A DNA stretch of 64,000 bases, from the NCBI GenBank assembly GCA_964017235.1, contig OZ024933.1, forward strand, positions 10,915,962 to 10,979,961, given 5' to 3'. The notes under the pieces were generated by a model. The model was given only the letters and a program-made list of their open reading frames with translations, had not been told where the DNA came from and made no database searches. Positions 11,298-21,454 of the stretch are shown piece by piece (within the stretch, counting starts at the first letter, position 1; every line of letters begins with the position of its first letter). A program made the translations under genes and the position numbers. Origin of the DNA: Sabellastarte sp. h YS-2021. Taxonomy: Eukaryota; Annelida; Polychaeta; Sabellida; Sabellidae.

Positions 11298-11317
11298 GAA
11301 AAATAAAGGAGAAGTAC

Positions 11318-13825
11318 TAGATTTCCTGGTTATACTTTGTGAGATCAATGTGGGTAGGTACCCATTTATAATTAGGAAGAAGACTATGTAATTTTTGGTG
11401 ATTATTTTTTGTTTCCCACCAGCGAGACAGAAGGTCCGCAATTTGATTGTCTTTGCCAAAAATATGAGAGACCTTCAATTGAATGTTGAATAAGGATGTA
11501 AGAAGCCATATGTTCTGGGCAAAGGCTGCCAGGAGGGGATCGCTGAAACTACAGCCAAGTTATCACATTTTATTTCAACACATTTATTACTCCAATGTTG
11601 ACTCCAAACTTTAAGTGCAACCATAATATTTAGCCTCTCAAGATGCACAATAGTGTAGTTTCCAAAACCATGAGGTATGGGCAGAGCACACACCATATCC
11701 TTATATACAGCCCCAAGGCCAGAAAGACATGCATCCAGGGCAATGGTTGCATGAATTTGATTGTTATCATAGAAAGTGACCCCATTATATGAACCCAAGA
11801 AAGTATTAAACCAATTGAGATCCCTGTGGAATTCAGTAGTAAGGTTTATTCACTTAGCTACATGACCATCCCTAAGTACTTGCAACATACGGTTTAAAAA
11901 GAAGCGAGCTGGACATACACATTTTGTTATATATAGCAAAGATCCTAGCAAAGACTGTAATTGGGTCTTAGAGCAAGTAGTTTTTGTACGCCAAACTTGA
12001 CATATTTCTACAATTTCTCTGAGTATTTTATCAGGTCTAGAAATAGTTTGGTTAACCGAATCAACCAATATGCCTAAGCATATGGCAGCTGTACAAGGTG
12101 CAACTAACTTTTTTCGGCTAATTTCTAGACCAAGCTGTTGAAGAAGGTCCAGGAGACATTGGTAGGAAGCCCCAATTTCAGATGGGAGACCAATATACAC
12201 TAGGTCGTCAATATAATTTAGAAGGTTCGGATAACCGAACTTTTTCATGATGAATCTAATGGCATCTGAGCATTTCTGGAAGAAAAAAGATCCATGTCGA
12301 AATCCGAAAGTCAAAGATCCATCAAGATAGTAGGAATCATGCTTTAACCCTAAAAGATCCAAGTCTCCAGGGTCAATCCTAAGATGGCGGAAGGCCCTAC
12401 TAATGTCAACTTTATATATGAGGGCACCTGGACCAAATTTCTTCAATTTGTTGACAATATTGTCTATAGAAGGATAAGAAAGATAATCATAGGAATCTAA
12501 GTATTTATTTTTTGACACACCATCATTAATGGAACAACCACGAGGCCAACTTAGGTCCACTATGGTCCTTCTATTATCCGAACCCTGTTTCTCCTGTGTC
12601 ATCATCGGTGAAATATGCATGTGAAAGGGTTTTTCTTGAAAGGGACCATATATAGCATTGAAGGCAACTTCCTCCCTGAGGTACTGTTCAATATCATTTC
12701 CACAGTCATTGCCAGAAGCATGATTAACTTCAGTGGAGATTAAGGGACGGGATCTGTCAAAATCAATGGGAAACCCATATTCAATTAAGTCCGGGAGCTG
12801 ATGATCCCAATAATCTTGGAGGTGATACCTCCAAGCCGTAGGTTTAAGCTGAGTTAGGACAGGAATCCTGCAGCCCAAAAAATTGAGACAATTTGAATGC
12901 CGTACAGTATTATGTAATTGAATTACATCAATAATGGGCTGATTATTTGTGGTACCACCTTCATAGAGCTTAATAGGGGTAAGTGGGACAGCCCCAATCT
13001 TAAACCCATTTTGTTGGACACAACATTGATAATCAATGCATTGAAACCGATTATTCCATGCATTAAGAGGTATAGCAGTGTTAGAGTACGTGGATTCACA
13101 TAACCCTGCATCAGCCTTTAAGTCAAGGCAGTGAGAAGTCGCAAATGCATTCGGTTGAGAGAAAAGACTTATATTCACCTCTCCAGAAGACAAAAACTTG
13201 TCAGTACATTTGTCATTGTCGACACAAGTTTTAGATGGAATATCATCATTTCGTATCCGACCAACAGGGCCAGTGGTTTCACTTACTTGCAATTCACTTG
13301 GAGGGACCTGACAAACCGGATCCGACTCAAATATTTGTGTATCTGAACTTGCAGAAGACACTGTATGTTTCATATTAACCCTGTGTTGTGGACAAAATGT
13401 TTCGTTTACAGGCGTTTCATTAAGTAACGCATCAGAAGTATCTGTATGTGAAGCCAATACTTCAAACCTGTTGTTTACAAGAACGGGTGCAGGCCTGTAA
13501 CGGCATTTATTGTGTAAAGGCCATTTCAAATGAGTTTGATTCCTTGACTTGACACAATCAAACGAATTGTGCTGAAGTTTTTGGATGGATGGTTTGTTGG
13601 GGACGTATTTAGGGTGGAATTGGACATAAAGTTACAAGATTTGTTGTGGGATTCTACTTGTGCATATGTCCTGTTATCAATTTTTCTGCCAAACGCCTTG
13701 TCCCTTTTAAACCAGTAGGACCAGGTGGCTTTGGATGCCCCAAGCTCAAACCTAAGGTCAGATTCTTTCCGCTTAGAGGGAAAAATGAGTTGAGATCTAT
13801 GGGCATGGGTACCAAAACGACTCAT
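11318..13825 (-). pseudogene. RT/RNase H polyprotein of DIRS-order element B
   Basis: The ORF probably starts at 13823-13825, where its ATG overlaps the gag stop as ATGA. A 99-codon N-terminal frame (13526-13825, with RTYAQVESHNKS) gives way near 13526 to a long frame holding the RT, which implies a frameshift there. RT landmarks are DNRRTIVDLSWPRGCSIN, YKVDISRAFRHLRIDP, FGFRHGSFFFQ and catalytic YIDDLVYIG (about 12190-12216). An in-frame TGA at 11850-11852 follows HVAK, probably a CGA-to-TGA change, because the same frame continues into RNase H (ATIALDACLSGLGAVY; later CDNLAVV). One further frameshift near 11545 leads to a final GKDNQIADLLSRWW stretch and the stop at 11318-11320. Confidence 0.85.
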
Positions 13826-15129
13826 GCCCTTGCTTCCTCGTTTTTTGAAGCACTTTTCTTTTTATTTCTACATTCGGACTCAGTATGTGGGAAAGATTTG
13901 TTTGCAGAAGTGAAACAAAAGGAACATATGTGTTTGTAACATATCCCTTTCGTTTCATGTGTGGCATTATGGAAACAGGTTCCCTGATTGAAAAATTGAC
14001 AAGGCATGGTTCTACTGGATCTAATTACATTCTTCTTAGCATTGGTAGGTCCTGAAAAAGACTGAGGGTTACCTATCACATGCTTTTGGGCATTAGCCCT
14101 TCTAATACGATCAATCCAGTCAACTTGGTCATAGCTTGACACCTCACCTTGCTCCATACGACAGAGCAGTACGGCATGGCTGGCCTTTGCCACAGTCCAT
14201 GAGAAATCTTGTGCATCATCTAAAAGATCAATCAAGTAATTCAACATATGACTTCTTAAATTTTGATCATTTTCTTCTCTCATGGTGCAACAGAAGCCAG
14301 CCATCCATTGAACCATAGAAAGCTGATCGTAGGAGATACATTCTTTGGTTGAACAGGCTAATACAAACTCATGGGGCCATTTGACTCGGTTTCGAACCAA
14401 TACCTCGACCTGGCCACCACGCTGAGATTTAAGTTTATTTGAAGTACCTGTTTGTGACAAATCTGCCAACTCTCGTAAGGGCTGGTCGACTTGTACTTGA
14501 ATATTTGAATCACATTTTATTTCCTGCAAACTAGGGACTTTAGTGTCAGATTCGACTTGGGCCACCGACTGTGTCTGGGTGTGTTTGACTGGAACTTTAG
14601 CCTGACGTATATGGCCACTAGGCAGTTGTGATGTGCCACTTAATGACCTAGGACTGGCAGTACTGAAACCAGCCACACTTGATGAATGACTCTTTTGAAA
14701 TTTTCTATTTTTAATTTTTGACTGGTCAACCGTTTTCTTACAGTTTTTCTTTTCTAAATTATCAAGCCTAGCACTAATTTTTTTGAGTTGTTGCAAGATA
14801 GTCTGATTTACTAACTGCTGGGAGGTGTCAGTTTCCGTGCTGTCCGACCTAATATTTTCAGCCGAAAATTTATCATAGGATCTATGCTCATCAGCATCAT
14901 CCTGATCATTATCGGATGTATTAATCAGATCTGAACATTCAAGATCACTGCCGGACTCAGAATCAGAAGCTACTTGCCGTTGAGCAGGGGTGGGGTGACT
15001 AGAACCCAACATCTGGGACACAAAGTCCTTGTCATTGCATAACTGAAGCTGGACAGGTAGCACTGTCTCTCTCTTGCCAGATCTAAGGTTATACTTCTGT
15101 GACATATCAAACGTATCACATAAACTCAA
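13822..15129 (-). CDS. Gag-like protein of DIRS-order element B, intact
   Basis: This is an uninterrupted 435-codon frame. It starts MSLCDTFDMSQKYNLRSG, continues with an acidic Ser/Asp-rich region (about residues 45-95), a coiled-coil-like ILQQLKKISARLDNLEKK (about 111-128) and a basic Ser-rich linker. The conserved block YDQLSMVQWMAGFCCTM is followed near the C terminus by a C-x7-C-x5-H zinc finger, then HICSFC and HTESEC, so it should bind nucleic acid. The same domain order is seen in the broken gag of elements A and C. Its stop overlaps the next ATG (ATGA at 13822-13825), which suggests translational coupling or reinitiation for the RT ORF. Confidence 0.8.
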   Translation of the reverse strand: MSLCDTFDMSQKYNLRSGKRETVLPVQLQLCNDKDFVSQMLGSSHPTPAQRQVASDSESGSDLECSDLINTSDNDQDDADEHRSYDKFSAENIRSDSTETDTSQQLVNQTILQQLKKISARLDNLEKKNCKKTVDQSKIKNRKFQKSHSSSVAGFSTASPRSLSGTSQLPSGHIRQAKVPVKHTQTQSVAQVESDTKVPSLQEIKCDSNIQVQVDQPLRELADLSQTGTSNKLKSQRGGQVEVLVRNRVKWPHEFVLACSTKECISYDQLSMVQWMAGFCCTMREENDQNLRSHMLNYLIDLLDDAQDFSWTVAKASHAVLLCRMEQGEVSSYDQVDWIDRIRRANAQKHVIGNPQSFSGPTNAKKNVIRSSRTMPCQFFNQGTCFHNATHETKGICYKHICSFCFTSANKSFPHTESECRNKKKSASKNEEARA

Positions 15130-15412
15130 TAAAAAACAACAGTCGGTATAAATCTAAAAACCTAAAATACTACTAAAAACACGTGGTTGCAGGTACAGAG
15201 TGCAAGTGAAAATTTCTGACATGTGTCCCCTTGAGTGTCTGCAGATGAAATGCCAGAAGTAAGGGTTCAATTTTTATATAAAAGAAATTGGACCAATCAC
15301 AGGTTGCCACACAAAAATTAAGTGTGGTACTAAAGCCCAATACTAGTTTGGAGACCTATTCACCTTCCCCAAGCAATGATCTTGCTGGCACCCAAATGCC
15401 AGCCCGAAATAG

Positions 15413-15528
15413 AAAATATCAAATGTATATAAAATTTAGAATCTTAGTTATTGTATATAACAATAAAAATTAAAAAGTCCCCATATGGGGTGTTTCACTG
15501 GCTTATATCCAACTGGAGGCAATGTGGG
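15413..15528. repeat. Direct repeat R, copy 1
   Basis: About 115 bp that recurs nearly unchanged at 17528-17641. It includes a 12-bp perfect palindrome CCCCATATGGGG (15480-15491) and the segment TTTCACTGGCTTATATCC. It lies just outside the 5' side of element B. Its nature is unknown; it could be a terminal repeat of an element or a piece of duplicated flank. Confidence 0.85.
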
Positions 15529-15529
15529 G

Positions 15530-17070
15530 GTGTATGACCTTAAGTTATACAACTCTCATTGCCTTAGTTGTTTTCTGTAGAATTTTCTTGTTAATGACCA
15601 GCAATGGGGATTGGTTGATCTTTGACCCAGGTCATGAACCTCTACCGCCAAATGCTTAGTGGCTTCACTTTCAAAGTAAAAGTCAAAGAGGGCAGTCGCC
15701 ATTTTATAAAAAAATGAAAAATTTCAGCCCTCTGACCCACCCTTGTACCTTACTAACAGATTTTTATAGTATATTTTCAAATTTCACTTGGCTCCATATG
15801 CAGCCATCGCTCACCTCATCTCTCTCTTCACTACTTAAAATGCAAGCACTATCAACTAGGTCGACTAATGTGAAACCGGCAGAGTGTATATGATCAGTTA
15901 TTATTAATCAGTGTTAAAGTTAAGTTATTGTGAATGTTACTGCAATCAAACCAGATAAGTGACATCAGAAGCAGGTGCATTTCTCCATCTTTCTTCACCT
16001 CCCCAAGGAACAGTGCATGGATCCGAGGAGTCACAGGAAGCCAGATTGGGGGCCTGGTCCTTCTTGCCTCGACTAGTGCTCTGTTATGTGGACACAATAG
16101 TATATTCAGTCTCACTTGTAAAGCTTGGTTTAGTCCCTCTTGATGTGAGATTCGTGCCCACTGCTTCCCCTCCACTGAAAAGATTGGTATGAGTCAATCC
16201 CCTGATGAGCTTGGCTCAGCTGCCAGCTACGTAGACTATACCCACTATTGCACTGGATCGGTATCTATGATAGATTAGGCGAGTAACCTCCAACGTCAGC
16301 ATTCATGCTCTGCCTTGTATGCATTAACTATGATGCTAGTATCAGTAATTGTCTTCACTCGTCCATGTCCGCGGAGATGGACATCTATGTTAAACGTAAG
16401 ATGTAGTGGTTCCACTCTCTTTGGAAGTGCCCCTCAGTAGTTTCACAAGTGTTATGTGTGTATAGACTGGCAACTGGAAGGTGGATCACCTTTACCATGA
16501 TGTCCCAGGAACTGTAATTTATATAAGAAAACCTGTCTGCACTGAAGGATCCCACGGGACTCAATTTGATTCAGTTATAAATGTATACCTGCTTCTAGGA
16601 CTTACATGTAATATGCTTAGTATTTGAACTGACATTTTATATTTACATTTGTATTATAGACATTACATGCTCTGCTACATTTTATAGTATTTTATCTTTT
16701 TCTTAGTATTTTATAAATTTTACATGTAATTTATCTTAAACCTAGATGCCCTTCAGGCTGGCTGGGAATATTGTAGCTCCCATATATATCTTGTTTGTGT
16801 ATCTTGTTACATGTGTTTATACTCAATGTGTTATTGTTTTACTGATCTCACACTCTATGCTGGTTATATTAGACTTTCATATCATTTACTTCACCTTTAC
16901 CTTTCTCGGTTCGAATTCACCTCTGACCTCTGTGACCCGTCGAGGTCGCCTGACCTTTCATCTGTTTTTCACTTTAGTCCCCATGAGGGGCTCTCATCTT
17001 TCAGTGTTAAATCTGTCTAGTTTTCATCTAGTATTTCAATTCCTAAAGAAAATTCCGTATAAATCATTTA
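15530..17070. other. Stretch between the two copies of repeat R, no recognised gene
   Basis: Overlapping frames at 15894-16192 and 16746-17207 show no family motifs. A CCCCATGAGGGG near-palindrome at about 16980 resembles the palindrome of repeat R. The 2-kb stretch is bounded by direct repeats R and contains X copy 2 at its right end, so it may be part of a non-autonomous element, but this is not proven. Confidence 0.35.
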
Positions 17071-17525
17071 AAATCATCATTCATCTGACAAACTCACAGA
17101 TGAACTCTAAATGTAAAGTTTTCCAATATTATCATCAAATCCAGTTTAAGGCGACCTTAAACTCCATCAAGTTTTTCAAAATTTCATTTTACATCAACTT
17201 AGGGTGACCTTACCTTCCTGTAGGCCTGCAGCTAAGACCACTCTAACCATTTAACAATTTGGCAATTAAGAATTATATTTCATAAGGTGGCCTTAAGCCT
17301 TACATTCTCATCATCTGTAATCATGAATATGTAAATTTTGTCCGTATCCATTAACATTTAATGTCAAAGCTAAGTTAATGGATTATATCATATTTCATAA
17401 GGTGGCCTTAAGCCTTATATTCTCATCATCTGTAATCATGAATATGTAAATTTTGTGAATATCCATTGACATTTAATGTTAAAGCTAAGTTAATGGATTA
17501 TATTTCTTCATATAAATTAGATGTA
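17071..17525. repeat. Repeat X, copy 2
   Basis: Matches X copy 1 at 9006-9575 with the same hairpins. It has two rather than three units of the 115-bp array (GGTGGCC at 17286 and 17401). It is immediately followed by repeat R copy 2. Confidence 0.9.
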
Positions 17526-17527
17526 AT

Positions 17528-17641
17528 AAAAAATATCAAATGTATATAAAATTTAGAATCTTAGTTATTGTATATAACAATAAAAATTAAAAATCCCCAT
17601 ATGGGGTGTTTCACTGGCTTATATCCAACTGGAGGCAATGT
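17528..17641. repeat. Direct repeat R, copy 2
   Basis: Second copy of the segment at 15413-15528, in the same orientation, including the palindrome CCCCATATGGGG. The match ends at GGAGGCAATGT. Confidence 0.85.
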
Positions 17642-18708
17642 AACATCATTACTTTTCATTTCTATATTCTTGGTTTTTTCCTTTTTGGTGATCATTTTAG
17701 TTGAAATAAATGTAAAAGGGTTTCTTTCACAAAGTGGAAAATAGTGAAATATAACGGACACTTTTAACAAAATAAAAACTGTCAGGTATACTTTAAGGAC
17801 AATCGGCTTTTGTCAGTGAGCATATTTATTGCGCAGCTAGAATGAGTATACAGACGTCCGAGAATCTGTGTCTATCTCTGTATGTGTGTAGTTGTGTGTG
17901 TATGTATCATGTAGATTGCATGGATGGAGAACTAAAAGCCAGTTTATTCAGTAAAATCTGTGGTTGTTTTGTCTTGTATGTGCTGTGTATAGAGAGAAAA
18001 TAAAAGTCACAGCCAGTGCACAGATTATGTAATGCATTAATATTTGAGATTTCTCAAACTTTTGTGTGATAACCCCATGCTCCAATTAGTAAAACTCCAT
18101 CAAAGCTTTTCTTGGGCTTAAAATATATTCAGTTAAAGATCAGTTCATTTTGTTTATTTTTTGTTAAGTTTGATATGGACTATATTATATAATAATATTA
18201 AAAATTAATGAAATACAGATTAAAATAATTACAAAATTTTAGGTATACTCCTTTCTTACCTTAGCTATGAAGATTTCACTAAATCTGAGTAACTATGCAT
18301 AAATTCTAGCTTTAATAAAACTAAAGTTCCAACAGTGACCCCCAATTTTTTTCGCTGTTTTGGGCTTAAAACATCAAGATGAACTCACTTTGAAACTTTG
18401 GTGAAATTCTCATTGTCAGAAATATTTAGTAGCAATTGTCCTTACGTATACTTAATGGCTCTTCAGCCCATTGGGCTTCAGAGGCCATTAAGTTTACATA
18501 ATGTTGCATATTATCTACATAAGAAATACTTTCAGTGACAACCATAAAAGTAAAACTAAAATGGTTACTTATTGGATATTGACTTCAGATATAAAGAAAG
18601 TCCTATTATTCCTTAACAGATAACATATTTGCGTATTGTTCTTTGCAAATCATTAGCTTTAAAAATGGTCTTGTAATTTACAATAATGTTATTCATTCTA
18701 TATTTCAG
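17642..18708. other. AT-rich stretch upstream of candidate exon E2
   Basis: A GT-rich patch at 17876-17908 is the only simple repeat. No gene is seen. The last 60 bases (CATTAGCTTT onward) resemble the upstream flank of candidate exon E3. Confidence 0.4.
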
Positions 18709-18795
18709 GGTTTGTTTTTCTTACATTATGGGGTGATATGATTGTGCCTTTGAGTTGTTCATACTTTATGTGGTGTTTAATGTGGGAGTTTGGAG
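18709..18795 (+). other. Candidate exon E2 of a duplicated cassette
   Basis: Eighty-seven bases lie between the acceptor ATTCTATATTTCAG and the donor GTAAGC. In phase 1 the exon is open and very hydrophobic, starting FVFLTLWGDMIVPLSCSYF and ending in WEFG, which would suit a membrane-spanning helix. It leaves one base over, so it is symmetric 1-1 like E1 and E3. The other two frames have stops. The protein is not recognised. The acceptor context is shared with E1, E3 and E4. Confidence 0.35.
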
Positions 18796-19328
18796 GTAAG
18801 CATAAAAATGCATAAGACCATATCTTTTTCAGTTCTTCATTTTCTTATTAATCAATTACGCGGTGTCTATGTTACTGTGCTGTTTATTGTTTATAGAAGG
18901 TCAGGTTAGGTTTACTTAGAAAAACAAGATATTCTTGGCAATTTTTGCGCTGGTCATTAAATGCCAAGTTAGGAATTGCTTTGATAATTTTAGCCTTCCA
19001 AATCTTGTGTGTGACCTTTGCCTTATTTGCTTTTGCTTCATAAATAAGTGTTTTTCATTACATGCATATTCGGCAATTTTAGAACTTATGACCGCTTTTA
19101 TTTTTAAAAATCTACCTGTCCTGGTTGGTTATGGGAACTTATACAATATAAGTTTATTTCCTTGAATGGAAAGGATGTACAACCAGGTACCATTTACAGG
19201 GGTTTATTCAAAACAATCTTGGGCTTAAATAGTTCTATCTTAAATAACTTAACCTCATAAAGTTATCATCATGAAAATTTAAGCACAATGGATAGTGGTA
19301 AAACATCAAATATTCTAAGAAGAAAAGG

Positions 19329-19546
19329 GGGGGCTCGGTGGTGTAGTGGCTACAGTTCTTGTCTCCAACCTCTGAGGCCGCTGGTTCAAATCTCAGGCCA
19401 GGCTCTTCATGTTGGAAAGTTGGTAGTTACTCTCTGATGCCTGGTGGTTTACAGTGTTTATGCACTGGTTTCCTCCACCTGTAAACTACCCATCGCAATA
19501 TGACTCTGGCTGTTGAATGCGATGTAAAACAACAAATAAATCTAAA
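19329..19546 (+). mobile_element. tRNA-derived SINE (copy S3, diverged)
   Basis: The head GGGGCTCGGTGGTGTAGTGG and B-box-like GGTTCAAATCTC are followed by a body that parallels the SINE at 62550 (TGGTAGTTACTC, TTTACAGTGT, TGGTTTCCTCC, ATGCGATGTAAAAC) and a short A-rich tail. It is flanked by 15-bp duplications matching at 14 positions: TCTAAGAAGAAAAGG at 19314-19328 and TCTAAGAACAAAAGG at 19547-19561. The divergence marks it as a different subfamily from the other two copies. Confidence 0.9.
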
Positions 19547-19879
19547 TCTAAGAACAAAAGGTATTGAAAGTGTCAAAATTCAGTAGTCACAACTTTTACA
19601 GTACAGTATAAAAATTTAGCTGTAATTTTATTTTGGCATTAAAAAATCATTAATGACATTTAAAGCTTTCTGTGTAATAAGAAAGACTATATCAACATCA
19701 GTTCAAAATATTATATGACCATAATTTTTATATGAAAGTATATCCTCTAGGAATTTCTGTTTACACTCTCCTTGTTAAATCTTAATATTTCCATTCATAT
19801 TTACCTACATACAAGATCTAACAAATTAGTCTATATAATTAATATCCTGGTCCTAAGTTCAAAGATTGTCTATATAAAA

Positions 19880-20240
19880 GACTGATATCACCTCATGTTC
19901 AACACATCAGCTATTGCAGTATTACAGTCTGTATTGCCTCTCATTTCTTTAATTAATGCAAATAAAGAGAATTAATTTCACCTTTAGATATTGTGATGAA
20001 GACTGTCAGCACATGTCGTTTTGACACAAATTGTTTCACTCATTATTGTTTCTGTATGCATACTCGAAATTCAACGATGAAGGCAATACACAACTGTTAA
20101 ACAAATTTGTTACTTCTGAATGCCACAGACTGTATTTGTTTTTACAAAAACAATGTAGCTTCCGGGTGAAACAAAAAATCTGACAGCTGGGACACTATTT
20201 TACAGAGAAATATCAGAGTCAAAGATCCAAATGAATGTCA
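19880..20240 (+). repeat. Homologous block following candidate exon E2
   Basis: This block resembles 40795-41165 and 56590-56900. Shared landmarks are CACATCAGCTATTGCAGTATT (an AG-ended acceptor-like point in all three), ACTGTCAGCACATGT and AAATCTGACAGCTGGG. It begins about 1.1 kb after E2. Frames are interrupted in this copy, so it is either non-coding or decayed. Confidence 0.5.
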
Positions 20241-20534
20241 AATGGATTCCTTCAGCTTTTGATTAGTTTGACTTATATTTCAAAATGAGATACTTGTCTC
20301 TTTTTCACTTAAAATTTTTTAAGAATATATTGTGCAATTTACTTAAAATTTCAATATCTTTCGCCACAAAATAGGCTACTGATTTTGATTAAGGACGACA
20401 AGTGTGCAGGTTGAGACCAATTAATGCAGTCAGTGTAGTTTTTGAAGATAAGGAGTAACATGGATAGTTTTATTAAGTCTAAAGACAATTCTAACGAGAG
20501 CATTTTGAATCTTTTAAAGCTTAGCCACATCATA

Positions 20535-21335
20535 CCCAGTAAACATTAGAAACGTTTTTAAATGGTTTAAACGTTTAAAAAACGTTTTTAAAACCTAAGT
20601 AAACCCTATCTTTGGTTTTCTAAACGTTTCTAAGCAAACATTTTTGCTGTAATGTTTAAAAAACGTTTTATAAACATTCTCTATACAAATGTTTTTACTG
20701 AAAACATTTATTAAACATTTATAAAATAACTCAAGAAGCTAGGTTTGACTGTAAATGTTTTTAAAACATTTATAAAATAGCTGAAAAAATTAAGGTTTTG
20801 CTGGAAATGTGTTTCAAACATTAATCATAAAATGTTTTATAAATAGTACACATAAAATGTTTAAACAACATTGCCTGTCAAATGTTTTTAAAACATTCTA
20901 TCAAAAACGTTTTAAACCTATAATTTCAAACCTTCACCTTCAAACATGTCCAAACAAAGATGGCGGTGAGCAATAATAGGGGATTTTAGAGGACTTTGTC
21001 AAAAATTGCCCCACATGCAATCCCTAAAAGTATGAATTCAATGGGGGCACAGATTCTAAGCCACTATTTTACAATTTTAGACATGAAAATATTATTTCCA
21101 ATAGTGAGCAACCATACAAAGATATTGAATTTGACCTCTGACCCCATTATTATTCAGACATTATTATGTTCATTTATAACATTTTTCTAACATTTATCAT
21201 TAAACATTTAATAAACGGTTTTCATAAAATGTTTTAAAAACATTCCATTACAAATGGTTTTCGTACCCATCATTTTTTAACCTTTGCCAAACGTTTCCTC
21301 TCAAACGTTTGCAAAACCTAAAAATGTTTACTGGG
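20535..21335. mobile_element. 801-bp MITE with TA duplication
   Basis: Terminal inverted repeats CCCAGTAAACATT and AATGTTTACTGGG bound the element, flanked by TA on each side. Undisturbed copies of the target (CACATCATATTTATTTAC at about 30053 and 30335) confirm that exactly one TA was duplicated. A TA duplication fits the Tc1/mariner superfamily. There is no transposase. The interior is a dense series of AAACGTTT and AAACATTT-like palindromic words. Confidence 0.9.
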
Positions 21336-21454
21336 TATTTATTTACATAGGAGAGTAGGGCACTGCAGTAGTCAATTTGACTGCTAATCATTTATGTTTC
21401 CTGCAGGGAGTTGCAGCCTCAACAGTGATGAATTTCAGGTATCAGGTATCCAAG

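Larger units (their letters stand above)
10068..15412 (-). mobile_element. DIRS-order (tyrosine-recombinase) retrotransposon B, nearly complete
   Basis: In transcription order the element carries a gag-like ORF, an RT/RNase H ORF and a tyrosine recombinase. No methyltransferase domain is seen between RNase H and recombinase, which fits Ngaro- or PAT-like members better than DIRS1-like ones. Damage is light: one stop, one or two frameshifts and one SINE insertion. Terminal repeats were not identified, so the ends are approximate. It converges tail-to-tail on element A. Confidence 0.85.

Noticed and set aside
16978-17020. Helitron-like 3' end (hairpin followed by CTAG)
   Set aside because: The hairpin lies about 25 bases from CTAG, further than usual, and no Helitron 5' end or second copy with the same end was found.
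16746-17207. 153-codon plus-strand frame
   Set aside because: It runs into repeat X, has no family motif and an amino acid composition typical of AT-rich non-coding sequence.
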